DNA of 64,000 bases, taken from the NCBI GenBank assembly GCA_036384655.1, contig DASVLX010000084.1:6996-70995 (forward strand). Reading direction: 5' to 3'. Every line of letters starts with the position of its first letter. Position 1 is the first letter of the stretch. Source of the DNA: DASVLX01 sp036384655. GTDB lineage: Bacteria; Actinomycetota; Actinomycetes; Mycobacteriales; Pseudonocardiaceae. The notes under the pieces were generated by a model. That model was not told the DNA's origin, ran no database searches, and worked only from the letters and a program-made list of their open reading frames with translations. Shown here piece by piece: positions 33,626 through 42,141 of the stretch. The position numbers were made by a program, and so were the translations under genes.

Positions 33626-35190
33626 GGCGCGCCGCCCAGCGTGACGCGGAACCGGGCACCGCCCAACTCCGAGCTACCACAGGTGATGGTGCCGCCGTGC
33701 CGGGTGACGATCTCGCGTACCAGCGGCAGGCCCAGGCCGTGGCCCTCCGGATCGGCCTTGGTGGTCCAGCCCCGCTCGAAGATCAGCTCCCGCGCATCCT
33801 CCGGGAGCCCCGGCCCGGAATCCTCGATCTCCAGGTTGAAGGATTCCTCGTCGGATTCGACCAGCAGATCGACGTGCCGGTACTCGCAGGACGCGACGGC
33901 ATCGAAGGCATTGTCGAGCAGGTTGCCGATGATGGTGACGATCTCGTCGGCCCCCACCGGCGCTCCGTCGGTCCGGCTGTCGGGATCAACCACCAGATCG
34001 ATGCCGCGTTCGGCGGCCTGCGCGGCCTTGCCCAGCAGGATGGCGTCCAGCACGGGTTCGTCGTCGGTCCGGAACCTGTCGGCCACCAGTTGGGCGGTCT
34101 GGAGGCCCTGGGTGGCGAGGCTGAGGGCATGCTCGGGCCGGTCCAGTTCGATCAGCGACACCACGGTGTGCAGGCGGTTGTTCGACTCATGGTTCTGCGC
34201 CCGCAGGTCCGCGGCCAGGCCGCGGACCGTGGCCAGTTCCCCGGTGATCTTCTGCAGTTCGGTGCGGTCACGCATGGTGACTACCGAGCCGACCACATGT
34301 CCGTCGCGGCGGGCCTCCTGGTGATTGACCACGATGGTGCGCGAGCCGACCACGACAAGCCGGTCGGCGTACAGCTCCCCGTCGGAGGGAGGAGCGGTGA
34401 GGGCGGCCGGCAGGCCCAGATCGGCGAAGGGCCGGCCGGTCGGATCGTCCGCCAGGCCCAGCAGCCGGCAGGCCTCGTCGTTGACCAGGGTGACCACGCC
34501 CTCGGGGTCCAGCAGCACCAGACCCTCGCGGATCGCGTGCAGCACGGCGTGGTGGTACTCGTACATATGGCCCAGTTCGACCTCGTTCATGTGGTGCGTC
34601 CGGTGTGCCAGGCGCCGGTTGAGGGCCAGCGCCTGCGCCGTGCCGATGACCGCCAGGATCAGGGTCACGGCACCGAGCAGCAGCAGTTGACGAGGCATGG
34701 CGGCGGCGATGTGGTCGACGGTCACCCCGACCGCGACCATGCCGATCACCTTCTTGCCGTCGAAGACCGGCACGACGGTGCGAATAGACCGTCCCAGGGT
34801 TCCCACGTACGACTCGGTGAGGTCGTGGCCGGCCATGGCGGCGGCGGTGTCGCCCACGAAGGTCTGCCCGACGCGCCCGGCGACCGGGTGGGTGTAGCGC
34901 GTCCGTGATGGATCCATCACCACCACGAAGTCGGTCTCGGTGGCGAGCATGGTCTGTTCGGCGAAGGCGCTCAGTTCGGGCGACGGCGCACCCGCTCGCA
35001 GATCCCGCACGGTGATCGGGGCCAGTGCCACCGTGTGCGCGACGTTCGCCGTACGCATCTCGGCCCGCTCCACCTGGGTCTCGCGGGACGACCAGGCGAG
35101 TATCGCCGCGGCGCCGACCACCACCGCCAAGGCGCCGATCAGCTGCAGGCGGAGGAACTGGGCGGCGAGGGAACGCCCCTTGCGTGCCAT
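33622..35190 (-). CDS. Sensor histidine kinase, CitA/DcuS type
   Basis: The 522-residue membrane kinase has two transmembrane helices (about 12-34 and 167-188) flanking an extracytoplasmic PAS/PDC domain with the carboxylate-binding RTRYTHP motif (R98, H101), as in CitA and DcuS. Then follow a cytoplasmic PAS domain (about 213-310), an H-box RAQNHESNNRLH (phospho-acceptor H334), an N-box (IGNLLDNAFDA, near 421-431) and G-boxes (D457-SGPG and GHGLGLPL). It is coupled to the response regulator. The ligand is probably a C4-dicarboxylate or citrate. Confidence 0.92.
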   Translation of the reverse strand: MARKGRSLAAQFLRLQLIGALAVVVGAAAILAWSSRETQVERAEMRTANVAHTVALAPITVRDLRAGAPSPELSAFAEQTMLATETDFVVVMDPSRTRYTHPVAGRVGQTFVGDTAAAMAGHDLTESYVGTLGRSIRTVVPVFDGKKVIGMVAVGVTVDHIAAAMPRQLLLLGAVTLILAVIGTAQALALNRRLAHRTHHMNEVELGHMYEYHHAVLHAIREGLVLLDPEGVVTLVNDEACRLLGLADDPTGRPFADLGLPAALTAPPSDGELYADRLVVVGSRTIVVNHQEARRDGHVVGSVVTMRDRTELQKITGELATVRGLAADLRAQNHESNNRLHTVVSLIELDRPEHALSLATQGLQTAQLVADRFRTDDEPVLDAILLGKAAQAAERGIDLVVDPDSRTDGAPVGADEIVTIIGNLLDNAFDAVASCEYRHVDLLVESDEESFNLEIEDSGPGLPEDARELIFERGWTTKADPEGHGLGLPLVREIVTRHGGTITCGSSELGGARFRVTLGGAP

Positions 35191-35437
35191 GCCGGAATTC
35201 TGTCTCCGATGGCTTTAGCAACCCGAGACGACCCCGCACTTCTGTGGTTTGGCACATAGCCGTGGGAGCCGGTGCCGGTCTGGACGGGGGCACCGCGGCA
35301 AGCCCCGTGAACACTATGAACGAAACCCGATGACCACCGCCGCGGCTTCGACACTCGCTTCCGGAAGGGCTCAGAGGGAGCCCCGCATGGAAGGAACCGC
35401 TCATGGCCCGGATCGAGTCGTGCGTGGTGAGGGCCCG
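35191..35437. promoter_or_regulatory. Divergent control region between citA/dcuS-like and dcuB-like genes
   Basis: This 247-bp gap holds the promoters of the sensor (minus) and transporter (plus) genes and is the expected binding site of the CitB-type regulator. I see no strong palindrome. An in-frame ATG at 35387 would lengthen the transporter, but a GAGGG ribosome site and family length support 35438. Confidence 0.4.
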
Positions 35438-36751
35438 ATGATCTGGCTTCAGCTCGCCATCGTACTGGTCTTCATTGTCATCGGGGCCCGGATGAAAGGG
35501 ATCGGTATCGGCCTCGCCGGCGGCGCCGGCGTCATCGCCCTCGCCGCCACGGGGATGTCGGTCGACCCCGTCAAGGGCATCCCGTGGAGCGTCATCGGCA
35601 TCATCATGCCGGTGGTCTGCGCGGTCTCGGCGATGCAGGTCGCCGGTGGGATGGACCATCTGGTCCACCTCACCGAGATCCTGCTGCGGCGTCATCCGAA
35701 GCAGATCAACTACCTCGGCCCGCTCGTATCGTTCGTGCTCACCATGCTGTGCGGGACCGGTCACACGGTGTACTCCGTGTTGCCCGTCATCATCGAGGTG
35801 GCCAAGGAGAAGCACATCCGGCCGTCCCGTCCGCTGTCGATGTCCGTCATCGCCTCCCAGGTGGCCATCGTGGCGTCCCCGATCTCGGCGGCCACCGTGG
35901 CCATGGTGGGCATCCTCGAACCGCTGGGCGTCGGATATCTCCAGGTGCTCGCCGTGTCAATCCCCGTCACGGTCATCGGCTGCGTGGCCGGCATCCTGGT
36001 CGCCTCCCACCAGGGACGCGAACTGGATGACGATCCCGTCTACCAGCAGCGGAAGGCCGCCGGCCTGGTGGCGGAGCCCAGTGCGACGTCGGAAAGCGAC
36101 TACACGCCGGCCCGCGGCGCCGTGCCGTCGCTGCTCATCTTCCTGACCGCGATCGTGATCGCCGTCGTCTACTCGGCGCTCATCTCGCCGTCGATGGGGA
36201 TCGTGCGGCATGCGCCGATGGACAGCACGGGAGCGATCATGACGATCATGCTCCTCGCCGCGGCCATCATCGTGCTCGTCGCCAGGAAGCCCGCTTCCCA
36301 GTTGACCACCCAGTCGACCTTCCACGCCGGCATGACCGCCGCCGTCTGCATCCTCGGCGTCGCATGGTTGGGCAACACCTTCCTGACCGGCCACATGACC
36401 GAGATCAAGCAGTTCGGTGACGTCGTGCAGGGCTCGCCGTGGTTGCTGGCGGTCGTCTTCTACTTCGTGGCCCCGCTGCTGTTCTCGCACGCGGCCGTCA
36501 CGGTGGCGTTGATGCCGACCGCGGTACAGATCGGGATGTCGGCCGCCGCGATGCTGGCTTGCTGGCCCGCGGTCGCGAACTACTACCTGTTCCCGAACTA
36601 CCCGACGACGGTCGCGGCCATCGAGATGGACGACACCGGCTCCACCCGGATCGGCTCCTGGGTGCTCAACCACCCGTTCGTCATTCCCGGCACGGTGTCC
36701 ATCATCGTGGCCGTGGCGCTCGGATTCCTGTGGGCGCCGGTGGTCGTGTAG
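35438..36751 (+). CDS. dcuB: Anaerobic C4-dicarboxylate antiporter, DcuA/DcuB family
   Basis: The 437-residue protein has about 12 hydrophobic segments and begins MIWLQLAIVLVFIVIGARM, the Dcu N-terminus. Conserved regions include CGTGHTVYSVLPVIIEVA, RPLSMSVIASQVAIVASPISAA and LFPNYPTTVAAIEMDDTGSTRIG. In enterobacteria DcuB exchanges fumarate for succinate during anaerobic fumarate respiration. It is divergent from a CitA/DcuS-type sensor and regulator, reproducing the DcuS-DcuR-DcuB logic. In a presumed aerobic actinomycete this is unusual. A hairpin terminator follows the stop. Confidence 0.92.
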   Translation: MIWLQLAIVLVFIVIGARMKGIGIGLAGGAGVIALAATGMSVDPVKGIPWSVIGIIMPVVCAVSAMQVAGGMDHLVHLTEILLRRHPKQINYLGPLVSFVLTMLCGTGHTVYSVLPVIIEVAKEKHIRPSRPLSMSVIASQVAIVASPISAATVAMVGILEPLGVGYLQVLAVSIPVTVIGCVAGILVASHQGRELDDDPVYQQRKAAGLVAEPSATSESDYTPARGAVPSLLIFLTAIVIAVVYSALISPSMGIVRHAPMDSTGAIMTIMLLAAAIIVLVARKPASQLTTQSTFHAGMTAAVCILGVAWLGNTFLTGHMTEIKQFGDVVQGSPWLLAVVFYFVAPLLFSHAAVTVALMPTAVQIGMSAAAMLACWPAVANYYLFPNYPTTVAAIEMDDTGSTRIGSWVLNHPFVIPGTVSIIVAVALGFLWAPVVV

Positions 36752-36781
36752 GACAGGGTCAACGCCGACCCGAAGCCCTCG

Positions 36782-36824
36782 CCGCGGCTGCCAGCGAAGC
36801 AATGACGCTAGCTGGCAGCCGCGG
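36782..36824. terminator. Bidirectional terminator between dcuB and the flavoprotein gene
   Basis: Perfect 14-bp GC-rich arms (36782-36795 and 36811-36824) with a 15-nt loop lie between these convergent genes. The right arm lies inside the last codons of the minus-strand flavoprotein gene. Confidence 0.7.
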
Positions 36825-38505
36825 CGGGGGTGGGGAGTTTGCCGACGGCGTGGGTGGCGGCGATGTAGCCGAAGGTGAGGCCCTGGCCGATGGTGGCGCC
36901 GGGACCCGGGTAGTAGGCGCCGAAGGCGTTGCCGGCGGCGTTGCCGCTGGCGTACAGACCCTCGATGACCGAGCCGTCCGTGCTGACCACCCGGGCCAGG
37001 CCGTCGGCCTGGATTCCGCCGCAGGTGCCCAGGTCGCCGGGCACCACCTGGACCGCGTAGAACGGCGGCCTGGTCAGCGGTCCGAGGTTCGGGTTCGGGT
37101 GCACGGTCGGATCGCCGTAGTACCGGTCGTAGGCACTGTTGCCACGGCCGAAGTCGTCGTCGTGGCCCTGCGCGGCGAGCAGGTTGAAGCGCTGGACCGT
37201 CTCGGCCAGTGCCGGCGCCGCGACCTGCTGACTCAGTTCCGCCAGCGAGTTGGCCTTGTGCGCGACTCCGGCGTCGTACCAGGCCTTGGGCAGCGGCATG
37301 CGCGGCATCACCGCGCCACCGAGCACATAGCGGTTGCGGTAGGTCTGGTCGAACACCAGCCACGCGGGCAGGTGTGGCGCCTTGTCGTCCTTGCGGCCGA
37401 TGCCGAGCATGATCTGACCGGCCGTCATGTAGTTGACCGCCTCGTCAAAGAACCGGCTGCCGGTGCCGTCCACGATCAGTGAGCCGGGCAGCGACCGCTC
37501 GGCCAGCAGTGTTCCCGGGTAGCCCTTGTCGCCGATCGGCGGAATCGCCGGGAACCACCAGGCCTGGTCCATCAGCGTGAGGGCCGCGCCATTGCCCTGG
37601 GCTATCCGGATGACGTCTCCGGTATTGGCCGGGTTCGCCAGGCTCCAGTCCTCGCTCAGCGCGTTGGACTGGTACTTCTGGCGCATCTCCCGGTTGTGCT
37701 CGAAGCCGCCCGCCGACAGCAGCACACCCCGCTCGGCCCGCACGCTCACCGCGTGTCCCTCGCGTTGGACCACGACACCGACCACCCGGCCGCGCTCCAC
37801 GACCAGATCCCGCAGCGGCGACTCGGTCCAGATGGTGACGCCGTGCTTGCGGGCCGCGATGAGCAGGCCCGCCGCGAGCGCCTGGCCGCCGGCCGCGTAC
37901 TCGCGACCCAGCAGCTTGCCGCCGAGGCCCTCGCCGACCCGCTTGGCGATGGCGATGGCGCCGCTCGGCTGCCGGGCGACCAGGTTCATGAACTTGTAGT
38001 CACGACCGGTGATCGGCATCGGCACCGGCGCGGCCAGCGGCGGTGGGCGCAGCAACGACCGGTCGTCGCCGAGCAGCGCCAGGTTGAAGGGCGCGGGCTC
38101 GATGGCCCGCCCGAACGCCGAACCGCCCTCGACCTCGGGGAAGTAGTCGGAGTACTCGCGCATGTGCTGCCACGAGTTCGGCAGCGACCGGCGCAGCACC
38201 TCGACCGCCTCCGGGCCGTGCTCCAGGAAGCTCTGCCGGCGCTCGCGCGGCGCGGTGTCCCCGACCAGAGCGTCCAGATAGGCGCTGGCGCGCTCGCGGC
38301 TGTCCGACACGCCGAACTCGCGCAGCAGCGAGTTGCCCGGGATCCAGAATCCACCGCCGGACATCGACGTCGACCCGCCGACGTACCGCGACTTCTCCAC
38401 GACCAGCACCCGCCGGCCGGCATCGGCCGCCGCGATCGCCCCCAACAGACCGGTCCCCGCACCCACGACCACAAGGTCAACCGTGGTTACGTCGTCCTGA
38501 GGCAT
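36808..38505 (-). CDS. FAD-dependent dehydrogenase/fumarate reductase-like flavoprotein (KstD family)
   Basis: This 565-residue flavoprotein belongs to the succinate dehydrogenase/3-ketosteroid-1-dehydrogenase superfamily. The FAD-binding site is GAGTGLLGA (15-23) with VEKSRYVGGSTSMSGGGFWIPGN. The C-terminal GGIQADGLARV, YASGNAAGNAFGAYYPGPGATIG segment is typical of KstD-like enzymes. There is no heme, FMN-covalent or signal-peptide domain, so it is cytosolic. ATG 38505 has GGGAGG 5 nt upstream. Homology leans to KstD, whereas the dcuB neighbour would suit a fumarate or similar enoate reductase. The substrate is unresolved. Confidence 0.85.
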   Translation of the reverse strand: MPQDDVTTVDLVVVGAGTGLLGAIAAADAGRRVLVVEKSRYVGGSTSMSGGGFWIPGNSLLREFGVSDSRERASAYLDALVGDTAPRERRQSFLEHGPEAVEVLRRSLPNSWQHMREYSDYFPEVEGGSAFGRAIEPAPFNLALLGDDRSLLRPPPLAAPVPMPITGRDYKFMNLVARQPSGAIAIAKRVGEGLGGKLLGREYAAGGQALAAGLLIAARKHGVTIWTESPLRDLVVERGRVVGVVVQREGHAVSVRAERGVLLSAGGFEHNREMRQKYQSNALSEDWSLANPANTGDVIRIAQGNGAALTLMDQAWWFPAIPPIGDKGYPGTLLAERSLPGSLIVDGTGSRFFDEAVNYMTAGQIMLGIGRKDDKAPHLPAWLVFDQTYRNRYVLGGAVMPRMPLPKAWYDAGVAHKANSLAELSQQVAAPALAETVQRFNLLAAQGHDDDFGRGNSAYDRYYGDPTVHPNPNLGPLTRPPFYAVQVVPGDLGTCGGIQADGLARVVSTDGSVIEGLYASGNAAGNAFGAYYPGPGATIGQGLTFGYIAATHAVGKLPTPAAAAS

Positions 38506-38783
38506 CGCGGCCTCCCATCGCCAGAGGGATGTGCGTCCTGGCTCCACGGTAGGCGGATATCGAGTCCGCGGCGCGGGGACGGAATATGCCGATCTCGCGG
38601 ACCCGCGCCGCACGGTGGACTCCGGGGTCGAACGGAACTCGCCACCGCCCAGTCACACGCCATGTGTCCGGGCGCACAGGTCTTTCGGCAGCATGATCAG
38701 GGACCTGCTCCTCTCTCTGCCGATTCCCGGCCGCATACGGTACCGGGTATGGCACCTGGACGTGCCAGAACGAAGGCGAAGCC
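38506..38783. promoter_or_regulatory. Divergent promoter region of the flavoprotein gene and the Hdr/TusA operon
   Basis: This 278-bp gap separates the minus-strand flavoprotein from the plus-strand sulfur/Hdr operon. I see no clear gene or strong palindrome. It includes an AAGG ribosome site for the TusA gene and presumably the single promoter of the eight-gene operon. Confidence 0.4.
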
Positions 38784-39044
38784 ATGATTATGGCGATGGA
38801 AGACCTGGCCCAGCTCGCGGTGGAGAAGGTCATCGACGCGAGGGGTACCTCCTGCCCCGGCCCCATCCTGGCGGCCAAGAAGGGCATCGTCGGAGTCACG
38901 CCCGGCGAGGTCATGGAGGTGCAGGCCACCGACACCGGCACACAACGAGACCTGCCGGCCTGGGCGAAGAAGATGGGGCACGAGTACCTCGGCGTGATCG
39001 AGGAGGCCGGCTACTGGCGGCTGTTCGTTCGGAGGATGAAGTAG
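38784..39044 (+). CDS. tusA: TusA-family sulfurtransferase
   Basis: The 86-residue protein has the TusA core: VIDARGTSCPGPILAAKKGI with persulfide-carrying Cys24 in the CPGP motif, a conserved GEVMEVQATDTGTQRDLPAW strand-helix, and a C-terminal GYWRLFVRR strand. TusA carries protein-bound sulfane sulfur between partners in thiolation and in sulfur oxidation or reduction. ATG 38784 is chosen; ATG 38790 is possible. Its stop shares one base with the next start (TAGTG). It opens an operon that ends with DsrE2, a usual TusA partner. Confidence 0.92.
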   Translation: MIMAMEDLAQLAVEKVIDARGTSCPGPILAAKKGIVGVTPGEVMEVQATDTGTQRDLPAWAKKMGHEYLGVIEEAGYWRLFVRRMK

Positions 39045-39448
39045 TGGCTCCCCGGATACTCGTCTTCTCCACGAACAACATCTCCGACCCTGGTATCGAT
39101 CTGGCCGGCAGTGCGCACCTGCACTACCCGGCAACGGTGACGACGTTGAGTGTTCCGTGCAGCAGCGGCGTCCGTCCACAATGGATTAGGCATGCGATCG
39201 AGCGCGGCTTCGACGGCGTCTTCATCGCCGCCGACGGTGAGGAGTGTGCGTACCTCCCGGACTGCGCGCAGCGCACCGCCCGCATCGTCGCGCAGGCGCA
39301 GCGCCTGCTCACCGACATGGGCGAGCAGGCGAAGCGGGTGAAGATGGCCGCGATCTGCTCGGTGTGCGCGGAGCCGTTCGTCGGCTACATGCGTGAGTTC
39401 GCGCGGGCACTGGCCGAGTTGGAACCCGCCGGGAAGGGATCGGCATGA
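39044..39448 (+). CDS. MvhD/FlpD-like hydrogenase iron-sulfur (delta) subunit, divergent
   Basis: The 134-residue protein aligns by pattern with MvhD/FlpD: RILVFSTNNISDPGIDLAG, YPATVTTLSVPCSSGV, GFDGVFIAADGEECAYL and MAAICSVCAEPF. MvhD links electron donors to HdrA in heterodisulfide-reductase complexes through a [2Fe-2S] cluster. The N-terminal CxxC pair of MvhD is missing (STNNIS); C39, C68, C74, C105 and C108 remain. GTG 39044 overlaps the TusA stop by one base, and its own stop overlaps the HdrA start (ATGA). A different or altered cluster is likely. Confidence 0.8.
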   Translation: MAPRILVFSTNNISDPGIDLAGSAHLHYPATVTTLSVPCSSGVRPQWIRHAIERGFDGVFIAADGEECAYLPDCAQRTARIVAQAQRLLTDMGEQAKRVKMAAICSVCAEPFVGYMREFARALAELEPAGKGSA

Positions 39449-42141
39449 ACTACGACGCGCTGGTGATCGGCAGCGGCATCGGCGGCATGGAGTCGGCCCT
39501 GAAGCTCGGTGACATGGGGTACCGGGTGCTGGTGGTGGAGAAGGAGGCCAGTGTCGGCGGGAAGATGATCCTGCTGTCCAAGGTCTTCCCCACGCTCGAC
39601 TGCGCCAGTTGCATCTCGACGCCGAAGATGGCGGCGACCATCCACCACCCGAATGTCACCGTGTTGACCTACGCCGGGGTCGATCGCATCCGGCGGGACG
39701 CGGATGGCCGGTTCCACGTGACGGTCCGGCGCAAGCCGCGGTTCGTGGACGAGGCCGCGTGTACCGGCTGCCAGCAGTGCGAGTTGGCGTGCACCGTGGC
39801 GGTACCCGACCAGTTCAACGCCGATCTGGTCGGGCGGCGGGCCGCGTACATCCCGTTCCCGCAGGCGGTACCGAAGAAGGCGGTCATCGAGCGGGCCGGC
39901 ACTTCGCCGTGCACGTACACCTGCCCGGCCGGTATCAAGGCGCACGGGTACGTGTCGCTGGTCCGCGGCGGCCAGTACGAGAAGGCGTTCCAGCTCATCC
40001 TGGAGGCCACGCCGCTGGTGGGCAGCCTGGGCCGGGCCTGCTACGCGCCCTGCGAATCGGAGTGCACACGAGGTGGGCTGGAGGGTCCGGTACCCATCCG
40101 CCGGATCAAGCGGTTCGTCGCGGACACCCACTACGCGGGCGGCGTGGACGGCACGCAACGACCGGCTACCAACGGGATCCGGGTCGCCGTGGTCGGCTCC
40201 GGGCCGGCCGGGCTCACCGCCGCCTGGCAACTGGCGCGGCGCGGATACCAGGTGACCGTCTTCGAGGCGGCGCCACGCCCCGGTGGCATGCTTCGCCTGG
40301 GCATCCCCGCGTACCGGCTGCCCAACGAGGTGGTCGACGCCGACATCGCCAACCTGACCGCGCTGGGCGTGCGGATCGAAGCCGGGAAACGGGTGGACGA
40401 CCTGGAAGCCCTGCGGGACCAGGGTTTCGCCGCGATCCTGCTGGCTACCGGTACGCACGCGGCCATCCGGCTGCGGGTGCCGGGTGAGGACCTGCCGGGC
40501 GTGCACAGCGCCCTGAACTTCCTGCGCGCCGTGAAGCTGGGCGAGCCGACCGAGGTTCGCGGCCGGAGCGTGATCGTGGTCGGCGGCGGAAACGTGGCCA
40601 TCGACACGGCGCGCAGCGCGCTACGGCTGGGTGCCGCCGATGTGCATCTGGTGAGTCTGGAGTCTCGGGCGCGGATGCCGGCGTACTCCTGGGAGGTCGA
40701 TGAGGCGCTCGCCGAGGGCGTGGTACCGCACGACTCCTGGGGCGTCCGAGCCATCGACGGCGGACAGTCCGGAGTGGAGGGTGTGACACTCCGCCGGTGC
40801 ACGTCGGTCGTTGACGCGGACGGCCGGTTCAGCCCGCAGTACGATGAGTCCATCGTGGACAACCTGGCATGTGACACGGTCATCGTCGCCGCCGGGATGG
40901 CCGCGGACACCGCCGCCTTCGCCGATCTGGTACCGGTCAACCGGAACCGCACCATCCAGGCCGACCCCGGCACGTTGCAGACCGCCGTGCCGCACATCTT
41001 CGCCGCGGGCGACACGGTCACCGGCCCGTCGATGATCACCACGGCGGTCGGGCAGGGCCGGCGGGCCGCGTTCATGATGGACCGGTTCCTGCGTGGTGAA
41101 CCGCTGGACGTCGCGGAGTTCGAGGCACGGCTGCCGGAGGTCGACAAGGCGTCGGTGCTCGCCCGGCAGCGCGGGTACGACACGCGGCAGCCGATCGCCG
41201 TGCCGATACCGGACCGCGCCGCCTCGGCCGGCTTCGCCGAACTCGAACCGCCGATGACCGAGGAACAGGCCCGGTACAGCGCCGCCCGGTGCCTGGATTG
41301 CGGGGTGTGCGCCGAGTGCCACGAGTGCGTCAACACCTGCCCGGCCGACGCCATCAACCTGGACATGCGTGAACAGACCATCGAGACCGAGGTAGGAGCG
41401 GTCGTCGTGGCCACCGGCTTCACCCTGTTCCCGGCCGACCTCAAACCGCAGTACGGGTACGGCCGGTACCCGAACGTGATCACGGGCATGCAGATGGATC
41501 GGCTGCTCGCCCCGACCCGGCCGTACCACACGGTGCTGCGACCGGGCGACGGGAAGGTACCCGAGCGCATCGGATACATCATGTGCACTGGATCTCGGGA
41601 CAAGACGGTGGGAAACCCACTGTGCTCGAAGGTCTGCTGCATGTACTCCATCAAGCAGAACCAGCTCATCATGGGTGCCCTGCCGCTCGCCGACGTGACC
41701 GTCCACTACATCGACATCCGGGCGGTCGGCAAGGGCTACGACGAGTTCTACGAGCAGGCCCGGGCGATGGGCGCCAACTACATCAAGGGCCGGGTGGCTC
41801 GCATCGACGAGAAGGACAACGGCGATCTGATCGTCTACTACGAGGATGTCGAGAGTGGCCGGTTGGCCAGCGCCGAGTACGACCTCGTCGTGCTCGCCGT
41901 GGGCATCCAGCCCAACCGGGAGGCCGCCGGACTCTTCGACGCCGGCGAGTTGGCGCTCGACGACTACTTCTACGTCGCGGAGACCTCCGCCGCGCTCAAC
42001 CCGGCGGCAACCAACATCCCGGGTGTGTTCGTCGCGGGCGCCGCGTCCGGACCGAAGGACATTCCCGAGTCCATCCTGCACGCCGGTGCCGCGGTGGCGC
42101 AGGTGGCGGCACATCTGGAAGGAACGGCGGTGCCAGTATGA
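39445..42141 (+). CDS. HdrA-like flavoprotein with inserted GltD/NfnB-type module
   Basis: The 898-residue fusion reads: HdrA N-terminal FAD fold (GxGxxG at 9-14, EKEASVGGKM), a Cys cluster C106/C109/C112/C116, then a GltD-type insert of about 450 residues (Fe-S cysteines C156, C160, C200-C207; FAD motif VGSGPAG around 250; NAD(P)H motif GGGNVAID at 380-387). It then resumes HdrA with ferredoxin cysteines C616-C632, the HdrA cluster C714, C727, C731, C732 and a second FAD half (655-898). It could couple NAD(P)H to the Hdr flavin. Starts and stops overlap by ATGA. Confidence 0.88.
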   Translation: MNYDALVIGSGIGGMESALKLGDMGYRVLVVEKEASVGGKMILLSKVFPTLDCASCISTPKMAATIHHPNVTVLTYAGVDRIRRDADGRFHVTVRRKPRFVDEAACTGCQQCELACTVAVPDQFNADLVGRRAAYIPFPQAVPKKAVIERAGTSPCTYTCPAGIKAHGYVSLVRGGQYEKAFQLILEATPLVGSLGRACYAPCESECTRGGLEGPVPIRRIKRFVADTHYAGGVDGTQRPATNGIRVAVVGSGPAGLTAAWQLARRGYQVTVFEAAPRPGGMLRLGIPAYRLPNEVVDADIANLTALGVRIEAGKRVDDLEALRDQGFAAILLATGTHAAIRLRVPGEDLPGVHSALNFLRAVKLGEPTEVRGRSVIVVGGGNVAIDTARSALRLGAADVHLVSLESRARMPAYSWEVDEALAEGVVPHDSWGVRAIDGGQSGVEGVTLRRCTSVVDADGRFSPQYDESIVDNLACDTVIVAAGMAADTAAFADLVPVNRNRTIQADPGTLQTAVPHIFAAGDTVTGPSMITTAVGQGRRAAFMMDRFLRGEPLDVAEFEARLPEVDKASVLARQRGYDTRQPIAVPIPDRAASAGFAELEPPMTEEQARYSAARCLDCGVCAECHECVNTCPADAINLDMREQTIETEVGAVVVATGFTLFPADLKPQYGYGRYPNVITGMQMDRLLAPTRPYHTVLRPGDGKVPERIGYIMCTGSRDKTVGNPLCSKVCCMYSIKQNQLIMGALPLADVTVHYIDIRAVGKGYDEFYEQARAMGANYIKGRVARIDEKDNGDLIVYYEDVESGRLASAEYDLVVLAVGIQPNREAAGLFDAGELALDDYFYVAETSAALNPAATNIPGVFVAGAASGPKDIPESILHAGAAVAQVAAHLEGTAVPV

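Noticed and set aside
39445..42141. Frame error fusing hdrA and gltD genes
   Set aside because: The reading frame is continuous, and both HdrA halves flank the insert with matching motifs. This fits domain insertion rather than an accidental join, although raw-read confirmation is not possible here.
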